A stretch of DNA of 64,000 bases from Phyto melanocephala (Eukaryota; Arthropoda; Insecta; Diptera; Rhinophoridae). Of the stretch, positions 24,396 through 36,312 are shown piece by piece. Below the pieces are notes generated by a model, which did not search any database, was not told where the DNA came from, and saw nothing but the letters and a program-made list of their open reading frames with translations. A program made the position numbers and the translations under genes. The stretch covers positions 33,035,201 to 33,099,200 of the forward strand of contig OW799235.1 of assembly GCA_941918925.1 (NCBI GenBank), in the 5' to 3' direction. Position 1 is the first letter of the stretch. Each line of letters opens with the position of its first letter.

Positions 24396-27300
24396 GCAGC
24401 CGCAAAAGTTTAATTACAAATTATTTAGAACATAAAACTCGTAAGTGAAGTATGATTAGAATTAAAAATATCGGATAAAAACGATAGGGATTTAGGTTAA
24501 CTTTTTTTCGCTAAATCAAATAGAAACAAATTATTTAAATATCATCATAACTGTGTCGTACCCAGTTAAGGCAAAGAATACAAAACGTTAGTTGCGAAAG
24601 GAAAAACTTGTTCAACTATTTATTTAATGGACATTAAATATAGTAAGTCCTGTAGTTTGTATTGCGACCAAATGGCAGCAACAAATGTCAATTCCATTTT
24701 CCATTTATTTTAATCCGATGCTTTCCAACCGAGTATATTTATTTTGGTCAAGTCAACTGAAAGGTTAGGGAGGGTATAACAAGCTTTAATGTTTTATCAA
24801 AGTTTGTATGTAGAGTAACGTATTTGAAGGGTTGGTTAAGGACACGGCTTAGTCAGTCAAGAATATGCACATGAATACATTAAGTCTCACTACACTGCAG
24901 ACCGAAAGGAAGATCAATGGAAACGGGTAATACATACTGCTTCCGATAATAAATTAAAGTAAAGTTTATTTGTAGATATTATAAGTTGACTACAAAGGTT
25001 CAACTTGAAATTAAGGTAAATGGGACTAGCAGGATAATGTCGAAAACTTTCATTGTAAAAGCATCCAATTTTTAATACATAAAACCCAATATTTCCAAAT
25101 TTCCGCTTTCCAGCTGTAACAACAAATAATCAGCTTTAAAATGTTATACAAAAAGCATAATTGCTTTGAACGGTGTAATATTTTCAACAGTTTTCAAGTC
25201 GCTAAATCATCCTACAAAATAATTTGAAATCCTTTTTACCTTTCTATGTAGGTGTTACAAAGCCAACAACTAACTCAACATCTCTCCACATTGGACGGAA
25301 GTTACTAGCATAAAGGAAAGAGTAAAAGAAAATGTTAAGTCGAAAGCACAGATTTCATGTTTTAGCATGCTGAGTTTAAAGCTGACGCTGTAGCTGCTGC
25401 AGTTGCTGTAGAGGATGCTGTTGAGAGGTGATTTCATTGCTCTTCCGTTTTATTTTTTAGTGGACGAGGCCACATTCCATTGATGTCGTACGAATGCGTG
25501 AGTAAGTGCTTGTATGTGTTTATGTTTATGTGTATATATTCGTTTGAACGAATATTCGCGGCGTTCATTTCTCATGCAATGCAATGAAACTTGGCCATTC
25601 AGGCATTCAACCAACCTACAGCATTATGCCCTTAGCGGGTGTTACCATATATTTTTGTTTTATAACTCGGGTCTCTGAAGTATTAAAATGAATATGTATG
25701 TATGACAGTTTATAAACTACTCGTTGGACGTTTTCGTGTGAATGTATTCGTATGTGTGATTGTGTATTTGCAGTGATTAAAAAAAGAAACCTGGCCTCAA
25801 TCTTATGGTATGCATTGCATTCCACAAACCAAACTTCTTGAAAAAAATTAAATTTTCGTTTTATTTCATTTAGTACAATTTTTTTAATACGTTCTCACGG
25901 AGTAAGTTCATTTAAAGTTGTTGTTGTTGTTGTCTTTGTCGTTGTACGTGTATGTTTAAGGTTGCACAATTTTTTGATTTTTTTTTTTAATTTTCTTCTT
26001 CTCATACCCATACGATATAATTTTTTTTTGCTTAATTTTGGCCATTGTTTTGTTAAGGGGCTTTTCCCTATGCCCCCATTTCTTAATGGCCAGTACAATA
26101 CTTCAGAGAATGTGTTTTCTTTAAGTGGACTTATGGTAGGGAATCATTATGTAAATGTTTGTAAGTAAGCGCCAATGTATGTATGTATATGGAAAGTTTA
26201 GTTTAGTTAATTTGGAATATAATTTTGTCTTTCAGTTTTTTTTTTTATTGTTGTATGTGTTATTGTTTCATCTCATAAGTTTAAGTGATTTCTCTGTGTA
26301 GGTTGTTGGCTGCCGTTATGACCAATGTTCAGCAGGACAACAATAACGATGGCCATAATGGCAATTATACCGATGAAATTTATTTTGTTCTTTTGGTGAT
26401 TTTTTTTTTTAAGAATTTAATTTGGACTGTTGCCATTACATTAAGGCATGTTGGTTAGAGTTTAATAAGCAAATAACTGCTTAATTAGTTTTTTGTTAAC
26501 TTGTACACACCACAAACTTATTGTTAATGTTTGCTAAACATACAGGCTGACAATTAGATTTTCCAACGGGTAGATGATATTTTTTTGAATTTTGGTTATA
26601 AAAAATGGAGTACAAATGTTAAGAAGAATTGTATTAACACAACATTTTATAAAGTTTATTACTAACATTTTTTAAAAAGAGGAAACACACATGGGAATGC
26701 ACAGTGATCTGAAAGGTCACAAAAGTTAAACTGATCCAAAAGAATCAAACAAATTGCAATCAACTTTAAAGAAGTCTCTATAGTCCATATCGGTCTACCT
26801 GCTTGGAATTTCCATACTAAATATATTCTCTCAGTACTTTTTTCTTAAAGATTTATTAGCATGTAATCAGAAAGGAAAATTAAGGGGATTTCGTAGTGAA
26901 AATGTTTTTAGAACTAAAAATCTAAAGTCAAGAATTTGCTTCGTTCCTAGAAGTCAACATGTTGTTTAAATGTATACGTGCTTCTCTGTGCAAATAACAA
27001 TGTGAGGTAGTGGTTGTATTTATGGTCACATTCTCGTATACATATACACTTACTACCTGTCGGTATACATTGTGGTGTACTTTGTCATGTTGTTTTTACA
27101 CTCTTTCTTGTTTTAGTAGATTTCTTATGAATAATTAATTTGTTTACATTTCTTTTTTTTTTAACCAAACAAAATTACAAGAACTTATGGGAAAATTTTA
27201 TCATTTAATTTTAAATATATTTTTTTTTAGTATTTGATGATTGTTAGTTAAATATTTAACAATTCTCATCATTAATTGGCGTGTTTAGTGTTTGATATGT

Positions 27301-27500
27301 CCGTTTGTAGTTCGGGAATATCAAAGGAAATGTTGATTCTATACGAGTATAAATTGTATGTATTATTAGTATTTCTTAAATAGTGTACGTTTAGAGGAAA
27401 CTGTTAGAGAACGAACCAAAATAAAAAATTAAGTTTAATTACAACATAAAAGCCACCTTAAAATTAATATCACTTTCATTAGTTTAATATTAAATAAAGG
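24396..27500. other. Non-coding DNA with one weak exon-like patch
   Basis: Mostly AT-rich sequence. A less AT-biased patch at 26298-26392 is listed separately. A possible acceptor and donor pair around 25478-25495 on the plus strand was seen but is too weak to call. Confidence 0.35.
26258..26440 (-). other. Possible small exon or ORF encoding a membrane segment
   Basis: On the minus strand an open frame reads a Lys-rich stretch (KFLKKKK...NHQKNK), then INFIGIIAIMAIVIVVLLNI, then GHNGSQQPTQRNHLNL and a stop. Basic residues, a 20-residue hydrophobic span and a short polar tail make a plausible single-pass C-terminus. The patch is less AT-biased than the surroundings. There is no homology I recognise, no certain start, and no verified splice sites. 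It may be chance. Confidence 0.2.
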
Positions 27501-27504
27501 ATAG

Positions 27505-28320
27505 TCCAACCATAATGCATTTCGTGGACTTCATGATTTTTTTGGTCATCATAATGTGTCTACAATCGAGAGTATTGTGCACAAATGTCATCAAACTGGG
27601 TCTGTAGAAAATATGAAAACACTTGTACATTCTCGTCCAGTATGTTCTGTGGATAACACTGCCGTTGTAAGCGATAGTGTGGCAGAAGATCCGTCAACCT
27701 CGACTCGTCGTCGTGCCCAACAATTGAAAATCTCACGAACATGCTTACAAGGTTTAAATGACTCAAGAGCTAAAGTCTACTGACCATTTTATGAACCGCC
27801 AATATGCCGAAAGGTTGTTTGAACAGACAGAAATATATTTTGATCTTACAAAGAAAATCACCTTCAGCCACGAAGCACACTTACACCTCAGTGAATTCAA
27901 AATTTCCGGTAAATAAGAAAGACGATGCATCCACAGAGAGTGACTGTTTGATGAGATTTATGGACTAGCGGCGTCCTCGATCAGCACTTTTGCGAAACCT
28001 AGGTCGGCCAAGAAGTTACCGTGAATGAAATTGAGGATGTGGACCTGGACGATATGTACTTCCAAGAGAATGGTGCCATTTGCCGCACAGCTATTGAAAA
28101 AATTGCTCTTTTGCGCGAGAAATTCAATTGTCGTGTTATCTCATGTTGTGGCGGTGTTAATTGGATGCAACGAATACGTGATTTGACACCGTTGGACTTC
28201 TTTCTCTGGGGATATTTAAAAGAAAAAGTGTACGTCAAAAAGCAAAAAACAATTCAAGAACTAAGGGATGGGATAAATCGGCTTTGCTTTGATTGTCACA
28301 TATTAATCGATCTTTAGCTA
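27505..28320 (+). pseudogene. Mariner transposase relic, sister of 4198-5010
   Basis: Blocks in order are the N-terminal linker with CHQTGSVENMKT (27580), SDSVAEDPSTSTRRRAQQLK (27672-27730), a SRTCLQGLNDSRAK stretch, a block around HFTEAHLHLSEF (27870-27900), VTVNEIEDVDLDDMYFQEN (28018 onward, second Asp replaced by Asn), REKFNCRVISCCGGVNW, LTPLDFFLWGYLKEKVYVKK (about 28185-28245, third Asp) and KTIQELRDGI. It has several deletions and stops. Shared leader sequence with the 4198 copy shows the same subfamily. A LINE insertion lies shortly downstream. Confidence 0.75.
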
Positions 28321-28438
28321 ACGTTAAAGCGTAATAGTGAGATAAAGCTTTTGTTATCTTTCGCCAACATAAACAACAGTGAGGCTTACCTCTTATGCCA
28401 TGATCCCATTAATATTTTTATCAAGATGATCTTAGTTA

Positions 28439-29367
28439 GGTTAGGTTAGGTTGAAAAGGAGGGGCACAAAAGCTCAAACCCATGACAGGTATACACTTAT
28501 GCCCAACTGGCATGTTGTGCGCTCCATGTGGGAACCGGAATTCCCAATTTAAAACCATAATCATTATTTCCCATAAATAAATATCGGACTAGTTCAAGAA
28601 CTCAGTCCCCTCAATGTAATTCCTTATGGATCTCCAGTTTGAGTTCCCCAGGTACTCCAAATTCGGCAAAGTATCCACTGTAAAATTCTCGCGTCTAATA
28701 TGCCCAAACGCAAGACATGAAAGAGATAGTGTATCAAAGTCTCATACTCTTTCTCGCATGCTCTGCAAGTTGTATCTTCAGACAGTTTCATGCGAGCTAG
28801 ATGAATTCTCAACTCCGTATGACCTGTAATCACATTGGTTAGTCTTATAAGTGTTGGTCTATTCAGTCTCAGAATTTCCTTTGTTTTCTCAAGATTTGGG
28901 TCACCCAATAGTATTCTTGTCACCTTACCGACATCAGTGCTTTGCTATTTTCTGACATGTTCCTCAATCGCCCAACGTTTATGTTCATCCTTAAATCGTT
29001 TAAGGGGTTTGGCGTTCTCCAAAGTTATAGTACTCAGAAGAGCTCCCATTTTGAATAATTTGTCGGCTTTCTCGTTTCCGATCAGCCCATGATGGGTTGG
29101 TATCCATATTATCTCCAGATGTTCACAATTTGCATATGAGTTTATCTCGCTCTTGCATTGCAAAACGTTTCGGGATTCAACTTTCTCCTTTCTGAATGTC
29201 TTAATCACTGATTGGCTATCCGTAAAGATACAAATCGGGGTTTCGCTATTCGTTTCCTTGATCCATTTAATTCCTTCCGTAATCGCCATGATCTCAGCCT
29301 GGAAATAGTGTTGTGATCTGGTAGACGGAAGTATTTGCTTCTATTTCGGCTTATGTCGTATAACCCC
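28439..29367 (-). mobile_element. 5'-truncated RNase H LINE with ACCTAACCTAAC tail
   Basis: A minus-strand LINE 3' end bounded by a perfect 13-bp target duplication ATGATCTTAGTTA (28426-28438 and 29368-29380). Its 3' terminus (at 28439 on this strand) ends CCTTTTCAACCTAACCTAAC. The tail is shared with the tRNA-SINE at 15636-15848, so this LINE lineage is the likely mobiliser of that SINE. It differs in sequence from the other RNase H LINE of the window. Confidence 0.85.
28624..29289 (-). pseudogene. LINE RNase H and Cys/His tail
   Basis: The frame 29289-28945 covers the RNase H end: EGIKWI (Glu block), ICIFTDSQSVIKTF (Asp), IIWIPTHHGLIGNEKADKL (last Asp). A stop or frameshift separates it from 28923-28624, which reads TRILLGDPNLEKT, LTNVITGHTELRIHLARM and a CRAC...LIHYLFHV tail that is missing the final Cys. 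The first RNase H Asp lies upstream of the truncation. This is the ordinary C-terminal layout of I-group LINE ORF2, here non-functional. Confidence 0.75.
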
Positions 29368-29380
29368 ATGATCTTAGTTA

Positions 29381-29984
29381 AATCGGTGATCTAAGACTCA
29401 GAAAATCAGGTAAACTGTAACATGATCATTTTTATATAGTTAACATCCTTAATGATACAAACACTTCATATTTTTGAATATTGGATTTAGGAGAGACTTT
29501 TGAGAAGTAAACAGCAGGTTTTGAATGAATTCCACATCTAATAAGCACGAATTAGAAGAATATAGGTTAGACTTTAAGTAAAAGTTCTCACCGAACAATA
29601 AATAAGAACGATTACCGCAAATGATGTCTTAAAAAGAAAAGATGTTGGTAGAACAGCTTCTATGCAAACTAAATGATTTCCCAGACACCTGAAATCACTG
29701 AGATTTTAGCAATTGGGTGGTTATATTTTCAACTAGACATCGAAGGTTAGCAGAAAGGATTTTGTTTACCGTCTAACTTAACGTTTTGGATTAGTTTAAT
29801 TTGCTCTTATGAATATTGCCCCTCTTAAATCATAAGTTGTTACATCTAGAGGGTTTTTATTCAAGCCTTATAGATCTTACTTTTTTACTTTTTAACATTT
29901 ATGTTCAGTTGACTTTGGCATGTCATCATTGATCTATTGACCCTTAAACAACCCTACCGCATTATCCAAAAATATTTTGAAAAC
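29381..29984. other. Non-coding DNA, nothing recognised
   Basis: AT-rich, no motif. Confidence 0.35.
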
Positions 29985-30485
29985 CAGTCATTGACTTGCG
30001 CCGATTTTTAATCGCGAAATTGTGTTCAGCGATGAGGTTAATCTTTGGCTTAAAGGGTTTGCTGCTATGGAGTGAGACGAATCCACAACAGACCCTACAG
30101 ATTCCATTATATACTGAAAAATACATCATTCGATGCGATTTACAGGATGATGAACCTTTGGGACTTTTTCTTAAAAAGTTAAGCCGAAGCCTGCTTTATG
30201 GTCAATGGAGATTGTTACTTCACCATAATCAATGATTTTTTTTTATTTAGATGACATTGATTCTAGATGTGGTTTTAAAAGAATGGCGCTGTATGACATA
30301 TATTCAAATAAAAGTTTGGCAATAAGTAGATCTCAAGAAATAAACCCGTTATTGGCCTCCAAGGCCGTTCCACTTGACACATCTTGATTATTTCTTGTGG
30401 GACCACGTGAAGTCACTGACTTATGCTGACAAATCAACAACAGTTGAAGCCTTAGAAGACAGCATTTCGCAATGCTCGTAAAATA
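29985..30485 (+). pseudogene. Mariner transposase relic
   Basis: Blocks FNREIVFSDEVNLWLKGF (about 30005-30060, first catalytic Asp), MRFTG (30135), a DDIDS.CGFKRMAL block (30250-30290), LFLVGP (30385), then LTYADKSTTVEALEDSI across shifted frames (30415-30465). The YADK..TVEAL part is the characteristic C-terminal linker of DD41D mariners. Many frameshifts; termini were not found. Confidence 0.6.
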
Positions 30486-33375
30486 AACAACTTTTTTTAT
30501 TAAAATTAAATTTTCTATTTTTTACAAGTTCTATCCTCTATTAATAAATTTAGTAATAATTATCTAAAATTTTCAGTTCAAAGTTGTCAACTTTCATCTG
30601 CTCAGTTTCATTTGAAATTAACTGGACTTTGATTAATGGTTCTTTGAAAGCACCTGTTATAAACTACGATCAGATGCAGGATATTGGTGATAGTTAATAA
30701 TTGATCATTTTGGTAAGATTTCTCATTAGACAATCTTAAGTTTTCTCAAGTCAAACTTGTAAGTAGCAACGTTTGCAAAGACAACCAGGGACCAAACTAT
30801 TAATAGTCTGCACATGTATAATTTATGGCATTTCAATGGAAGATCAAAATGTCAGTGAATATTTGGTTAATAATTTATACATCTTCACTGTACACACGAA
30901 TATTGAAATGAACTAGTAAATCTACTTTATATCCTAAAGATATTTTTTTTGTTATTTTAAAATCAACAATTTAACTCCTTTTTTTAATCATATAAATAAT
31001 TTATTCCCATAAGAGATGTACAACAGCAGAACATGGAGTAAAATTGATCACTTGGAATATTTATGAGTCAATCTGATTAACCCGTTTTTAGTTTATATAG
31101 CTTAGGTTTTCGGTTGATTCACATTCAATGTTTCTTTCTCAAAAAAAAAAACTCAAGATAGGCCCACATACTTTATCTGCATATCGAACTAAACACTAAG
31201 CAACAAAAAGGAAAGACAAAACTGGTAAGAATTATTTAAAACAAAAAGACAACAGCAGAAGTAAAGAAAGAAATAAAGACTACAACTACGAAGACTTAAC
31301 ACATTCTTTATATTCAGTCATATAATATAAACGATTTCAATGACACCATGATTAATATCAAAAACAAACATAAATCCTTGCACAAACGCCAAGAGGCAAC
31401 AGTAAATAGAAGTTTCGAAACGGAGTCCAGCACATGAAACTGCAAGAAATAACAACTAATGTGAACATTAAATATGTGTAAAGACGCTTAAACGTGGTCG
31501 TAATCAAAAATGTGCGACACTCACAAAAAAAAAATACCCACAATTGCTATCAGGCCAGGCAGCGCAACCTAACCAATGCGACTAACAACCAACAGTTAAA
31601 CATTCAAAGTCACCAAAATCCCCTAAACGAAGAGAGTAAAATGGAACAATAACAAAAAAATAACGACAATTTCTTAAAATTGTATGGGTATGGGTATGCG
31701 TCGAGGAGCAAAGACCGTGTTAAGCGACATGCAAAAGCGAACAATATAAACAATAATACGCAGGTAATAAACATAGCAACAACAAATGAGCTACTCCCCA
31801 AAGCAAAGCACTTTTCTGCTTTACCTTTACAGGTAGTTTTAATGCAAGTCGTGGCGCATAGCAGCAATATCTTTAATGTTACGAGCATTTGGTATAGTGG
31901 CAATGAATGAATAATCGAGTACAAACTAAACATGCATATACAAATGTAAATATAAAAGGTGACCAAATAAAACTAATACGAAACGATGTTATAATTACAA
32001 AAAACAACGGCGTGTAATATTGTATTAAATTGATTTAGGCTTTAATTTGAAGCTACGTTTATGGCATTATGTTTAGAGCAAAATTATTATGCTGTATTTC
32101 GTAAAAAGCGTTTACTTTTAAGCAAAGACTATGGCCTTGATATAGCCTCAAAAGAAATAATCAAGGAGTGTCAAGTCGTATGATCGCTGTTGCCAATTGA
32201 TAAACGCTTGGCATGAGCAAATTTTATCTTCACAACTCAAGCATTAAATCGATGGCATATGAAATCTTAGCTCTACTATATAAATGTTATTAAGCTCTGA
32301 TCACAAAAAGTGCATTTATTTCAGTGTATCATAAACAGCAGCAAAAAGTCAATCTTTGTGGATGCATATGCTTGATCGAACGCTTGTGGATTGCATATTC
32401 CCAAATATCTGAAATATTGCTTAATGAATGATGAATGAATGATGAGCACGAAAAAAGAGGGAGGATGGTTTTTTGGACAAACTCATTTCCCAACATTCTC
32501 TGTCTGTTTGGTGGCTTAAGGTCTAAGAGAAAGTGCTCAAGCTTACAATTTTCCACGGCGCGTTGTTTTGGCTACGCTCTGAAGATGTAAAGATACCGAC
32601 CTCTCGACAAAATCCGCGTTATCGTTTCCCAACTGAGTAGATATTTCGATATTTTTTATTTATCTCCAAGTGTTAGGGCCGTGTAAAAGATTTGATGCTT
32701 GATGAAATGACAAACCTTGCTAAACATTTCTAACTACTGAAATTAGATATTTGGTGTAATATTATTACCATATGGCCACTCCACAGGTGTATATGCAAAC
32801 AGCGTGCAGAAAAGTAGAAGAATCGTCAGTAGTAGTGGAAGCTAAAATACTTTATTAAATGTGAGAAATTACAGAACAGGTAAATCCTTAAAGTGCATTA
32901 AACAGAAACTATTCATACGGAGAAGAAAATCCTCTCAACAACTTTGTTATGTGATGCATACTAAAGATTAAGAAACTGTGTAAGAAACAAGAGCAACAAA
33001 GTCAAAAAAATTACAAAAATAAAAAATGCGGTCTTAAATCTAGAAGAAGTAAATTAGATGGGCGTTTAAGGTTGCCAGATTTATCTTGGTATGTTGTTGT
33101 TGTAAACTTTTGCCAAGAATTTACACAAAAATCAATTTGACGGAACTTAAATAAATAATCCGGGATGATCTAATCTACTGCTCTTCACGATAATCCAAAG
33201 TAAATCACAAAAACAAAGATTATACAAATCATTGCAAGTTGCACCAGTAAATTTCGCATTACCAACCAATATCTGAAAAATGTGCAAACATTCTGCTACA
33301 TCAGAAGTAATTCATCTTGTATCAAGTGCAGACCAACCAAACAGAATTATTGCTGAAAACCAAGTGGTTGGCCAA
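30486..33375. other. Non-coding DNA, nothing certain
   Basis: A 118-codon minus frame (31966-31610) with hydrophobic residues lies here but shows no family motif and no start or splice context. Several stretches (31680-31900, 32330-32570) are slightly less AT-rich and may be conserved non-coding sequence; that cannot be judged from one genome. Confidence 0.3.
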
Positions 33376-33379
33376 CAAA

Positions 33380-33765
33380 AAATTAAAAATATTCAACTCA
33401 TGAATAAAATCTACATTTTTATATGGATGTGAATCATGTAACACAACCAGCAGAGAGAAAAATGTAGTTCAGATATTTACCAAACGATGATAGCGAAGAA
33501 TCCTACGCATATTTTGGCCAGCTGTGATTTCTTACAGCAAAGAGCACACATAAACCAAAAAACTCATCAACAAGTTCAGGTTCAAGAAAGAAGGAAATGG
33601 AGAAGAATTAGGTAAAAGTTGAGAGAGGCCGATGGTAATAACACCAAAACGACAATATAATAAAATCAGCAACACGGTAACAACAGATTTTAAAGGAAGC
33701 TGCCACGAAGGCATAACCTCAAAACGCAGTATCAGATGGATCTTAACTAAAGAAAGAAAAAGAAA
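33380..33765 (+). pseudogene. LINE reverse-transcriptase 3' remnant (CR1/RTE-like)
   Basis: Out of several frames, KSTFLYGCES (about 33407-33437) and RRILRIFWPAVIS (about 33492-33530) match the end-of-RT region that follows the palm in many invertebrate LINEs (FLYGCESW ... LRKILRIFWPDTISN). A later KSKRSIRWI-like end at 33715-33745 fits the QNRxRW terminus. Stops and shifts are frequent. The family is inferred from these linear motifs only. Confidence 0.45.
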
Positions 33766-33897
33766 AATTTAAGCATTATGTACTCCTTATTTTAAGAATA
33801 CATATTTGTCCTCCTTGCAATAACCAATACAGATTGTAAATCATCAAAATTAGAGTCGAAGATATAGTAGGAAAAAACATATAATATTTCTTATATA

Positions 33898-34673
33898 CAG
33901 TATTGTTCGAAACCTAAGCAACTTTTTCCCACTAAGTAATAATAGACTCATATCTTTTCCTTAAATAAATTTATAGAAAATATTTTTTTTATTTACTACT
34001 ACACAATGTGTCTATAACCTAAAAATAACAACAAAAATTAAATTCCATTATTTTCGCTGTTCAAAACCTAAGCAACTTTTAGTATTTGGTATGATATCCT
34101 TTGTTTCTTACGACCTCAGCGCATCTTTTGGGCATAGATTCAATAAGATTTGATAGAATAGATGTTGGTATAGCTTCCCACTCTGATTTTAGACAGTTCA
34201 TCAACTCCTGTTTATTTTTAAAGCGTCGAGTTACAACTCTCCGTCTTAAAATTCCAAACAGATTCTCTATGGGTTTCAAGTCTGGTGATTGAGGTTGCCA
34301 ATTCAAACTTTAACCCCATTAGCTGATAACCAATCCTTGACCAACTTCGATGAGTGTTTTGGGTCATTGTCATGTTGAAACACCCATCGAAGTGGCATTT
34401 CCCACTCAGCATAGTTAAGCATGTGAGTTGCTAAAATGTCTCTGTAAACAAAACGGTCCATTTTTTTTTGAATTTCTACAAAGGGACCAAAACCACTGGC
34501 CGAAAAACAAGTCCAAACCATCACATTGCCACCCCCATGCTTTATTGTGGCTCTTGAGTACCGGGGATGTAGCCGCTTTCCTTTTGGTTTTCTCACGTGG
34601 CAAACTCTATCTTAATTTAGTAAGTTAAATTTAGATTCATCACTAAACAAAACAGTTCTCATATGGATTGGAC
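33898..34673 (-). mobile_element. Tc1-like transposon (DD34E), split by the CAAGG element
   Basis: The 3' end of the element lies at 33898 after TA (33896-33897). Two direct copies of TGTTC.AAACCTAAGCAAC, at 33904-33926 and 34058-34080 (154 bp apart), form the IR/DR type of end seen in several Tc1 families. The transposase coding runs leftward from 34673. Its N-terminal side is cut off at 34673 by insertion of E4 (34674-36671). Sequence right of 36680 may be the rest of Tc1 but could not be matched. Confidence 0.75.
34079..34673 (-). pseudogene. Tc1 transposase, catalytic domain
   Basis: Reads MRTVLFSDESKFNL (about 34660-34620, first catalytic Asp), a stop, then HVRKPKGKRLHPRYSRA, GGGNVMVWTCFSASGFGPF, FQHDNDPKHSSKLVKDWLSA (second Asp, about 34380-34325), a single-base frameshift at about 34303, then NWQPQSPDLKPIENLFGILR with the catalytic Glu exactly 34 residues after the second Asp. 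Ends at 34079 with NKGYHTKY. Only a stop and one frameshift separate this from an open frame, so it is a fairly young copy. Confidence 0.8.
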
Positions 34674-34813
34674 CAAGGTCTATTAAATAAGGTCTGTTCA
34701 ACTAATCAGCTGATCGTTTTTTGCTCCCCTATGTTTACTACTCGAAGTTGTCAAAATTTGTTTACCTTTTTAGGGCGACATTTATGTTTTTCAATTTTAT
34801 GATTGATAATTTT

Positions 34814-36033
34814 TATACCCTTCACACAGTGAAAAAGGGTATATATAGGTTTGTCATTCCGTGTGAAATTTCTACAATTTTCATTTCCGACCCCATAAAG
34901 TATATATTTTCTGAAAGCTTATGAATAGGGGAGTCGATTAAGCTCTGTCAGTCTGTCCGTTTGTCCGTCTGACCGTCTGTCCGTGTGTATGTTGAAATCA
35001 ACTTTTTGAAGCCCCCCGACATAGGTTGGACCCGGGTAAGGTATTAAAATATCAGAAATATTCGGGAGTAGATCGGTATTGAAAATCAGAAACATCGGTA
35101 CATAAACAACTGAGATATGAGCAAAAACCCACGACCACCTCGATTTTTTTTCACAAAAACAACATTACAACAACAACATACATACATACAAACGTGTATA
35201 CTGGTTAGAGAAAACGTGGCATCGAATCCCAGCTGAGCCAAAAAAAATTTTTTTTAATATTTTTTAAATTTTTTTTTTTAATTTTTTTTTTTATTTTTTA
35301 TTTAATAATATTATTTATATTTTTATTATTATTTTTTATAATTTTTTTTTTTAATTTTTTTTATTTTTTTTTGTTTTATATATATTGTATACATAATAAT
35401 TTTTTTGAATTTTTTTAAAAAATTTTTTTTTTAATTTTTTTTAAATTTTTTTTTAAATTTTTATTTAAATTTTTTTTAAAATTTTTTTTTTTTGCCTGAA
35501 AGCTTATGAATAGGGGAGTCGATTAAGCTCTGTCAGTCTGTCCGTGTGTATGTTGAAATCAACTTTTTGAAGCCCCCTGACATTTCTTGGACCCGGGTGA
35601 GGTATTAAAATATCAGAAATATTCGGGAGGTACATAAACAACTGAGATATGAGAAAAAACCCACGACCACCTCGATTTTTTTCACACAAACAACATTACA
35701 ACATAACATACATACATACAAACGTGTATACTGGTTAGAGAAAACGTGGCATCGAATCCCAGCTGAGCCAAAAAAAATTTTTTTTAATTTTTTTAAAACT
35801 TTTTTTTTTTAATTTTTTTTTTTTTTTTAATTTGTTTTTTAATTTTTTTTTTTAACATACATACGTAAATTTATAATTTTACAATGGGATGTTTTTATAT
35901 ATGTATGTTTCTTATATGTATGTACGTATTTCATATGGGATGAATGGTGATACAAACTACTATTATTGCATAACTACACGTTGTGAAGGGTATATAAGAT
36001 TCGGCACGTCCGAATATAGCACTCTTACTTGTT
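34814..36033 (+). mobile_element. DINE-1/INE-1-like Helitron, copy A, internally duplicated
   Basis: Starts TATACCCTTCACACAG with a short stem to AAAGGGTATA and ends GAAGGGTATATAAGATTCGG ... CTCTTACTTGTT. Both ends recur in copies B and C. It contains the GTCTGTCC microsatellite (34952-34986) typical of this group, the CATCGAATCCCAGCTGAGCC box, and long A/T-only tracts. A block of about 340 bp (34911-35245) is repeated 585 bp downstream (35496-35780). It lies inside E4. Confidence 0.8.
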
Positions 36034-36069
36034 TAACTTATGATTTATATTCAAAAGTGCAGTGCAGTG

Positions 36070-36312
36070 AGCCGGACATGCTGGTAAAAGGCGTTTCTGT
36101 ACCCAAGGACTGAGCCACACCAACAGCTATAGCAGCCTTGCCATTACTTGGCTCACAGTCCAAGAAAATACAACGATTAGCTATTTTGCCGTCACGCACC
36201 ATTTGTACAACACCAGCAGCGAAACGAGCATCTTTCTGGCCCAACATACCTTGTGAAACAGCACGCTTCTTCAAGACATCGTCTAGACTTCTATTTTATC
36301 TTTATCAGCCAT
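36070..36312 (-). pseudogene. rept: Captured reptin (RuvB-like 2) gene fragment
   Basis: The minus-strand frame reads SQGMLGQKDARFAAGVVQMV, then RDGKIANRCIFLDCEPSNGK and AAIAVGVAQSLGTETPFTSM. This is the N-terminal AAA+ region of reptin, an ATPase of INO80, TIP60/SWR1 and R2TP complexes. Upstream, an ATG at 36310-36312 gives MADKDKIEV, matching the start of fly reptin, but about 20 codons between it and LDDVLKKR are missing. The Walker A Gly-x4-GKT is damaged (CEPSNGKAA). Homology ends near 36070 after SMSGS. Not functional; it sits inside transposon E4. Confidence 0.85.

Noticed and set aside
25478..25498. Micro-exon on the plus strand (TTTTATTTTTTAG acceptor, GTGAGTAAGT donor)
   Set aside because: Splice-like motifs exist, but the exon would be only about 37 nt with no neighbouring exons or homology.
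31610..31966. 118-codon hydrophobic minus frame
   Set aside because: No family resemblance, start context or splice sites; expected by chance at this composition.
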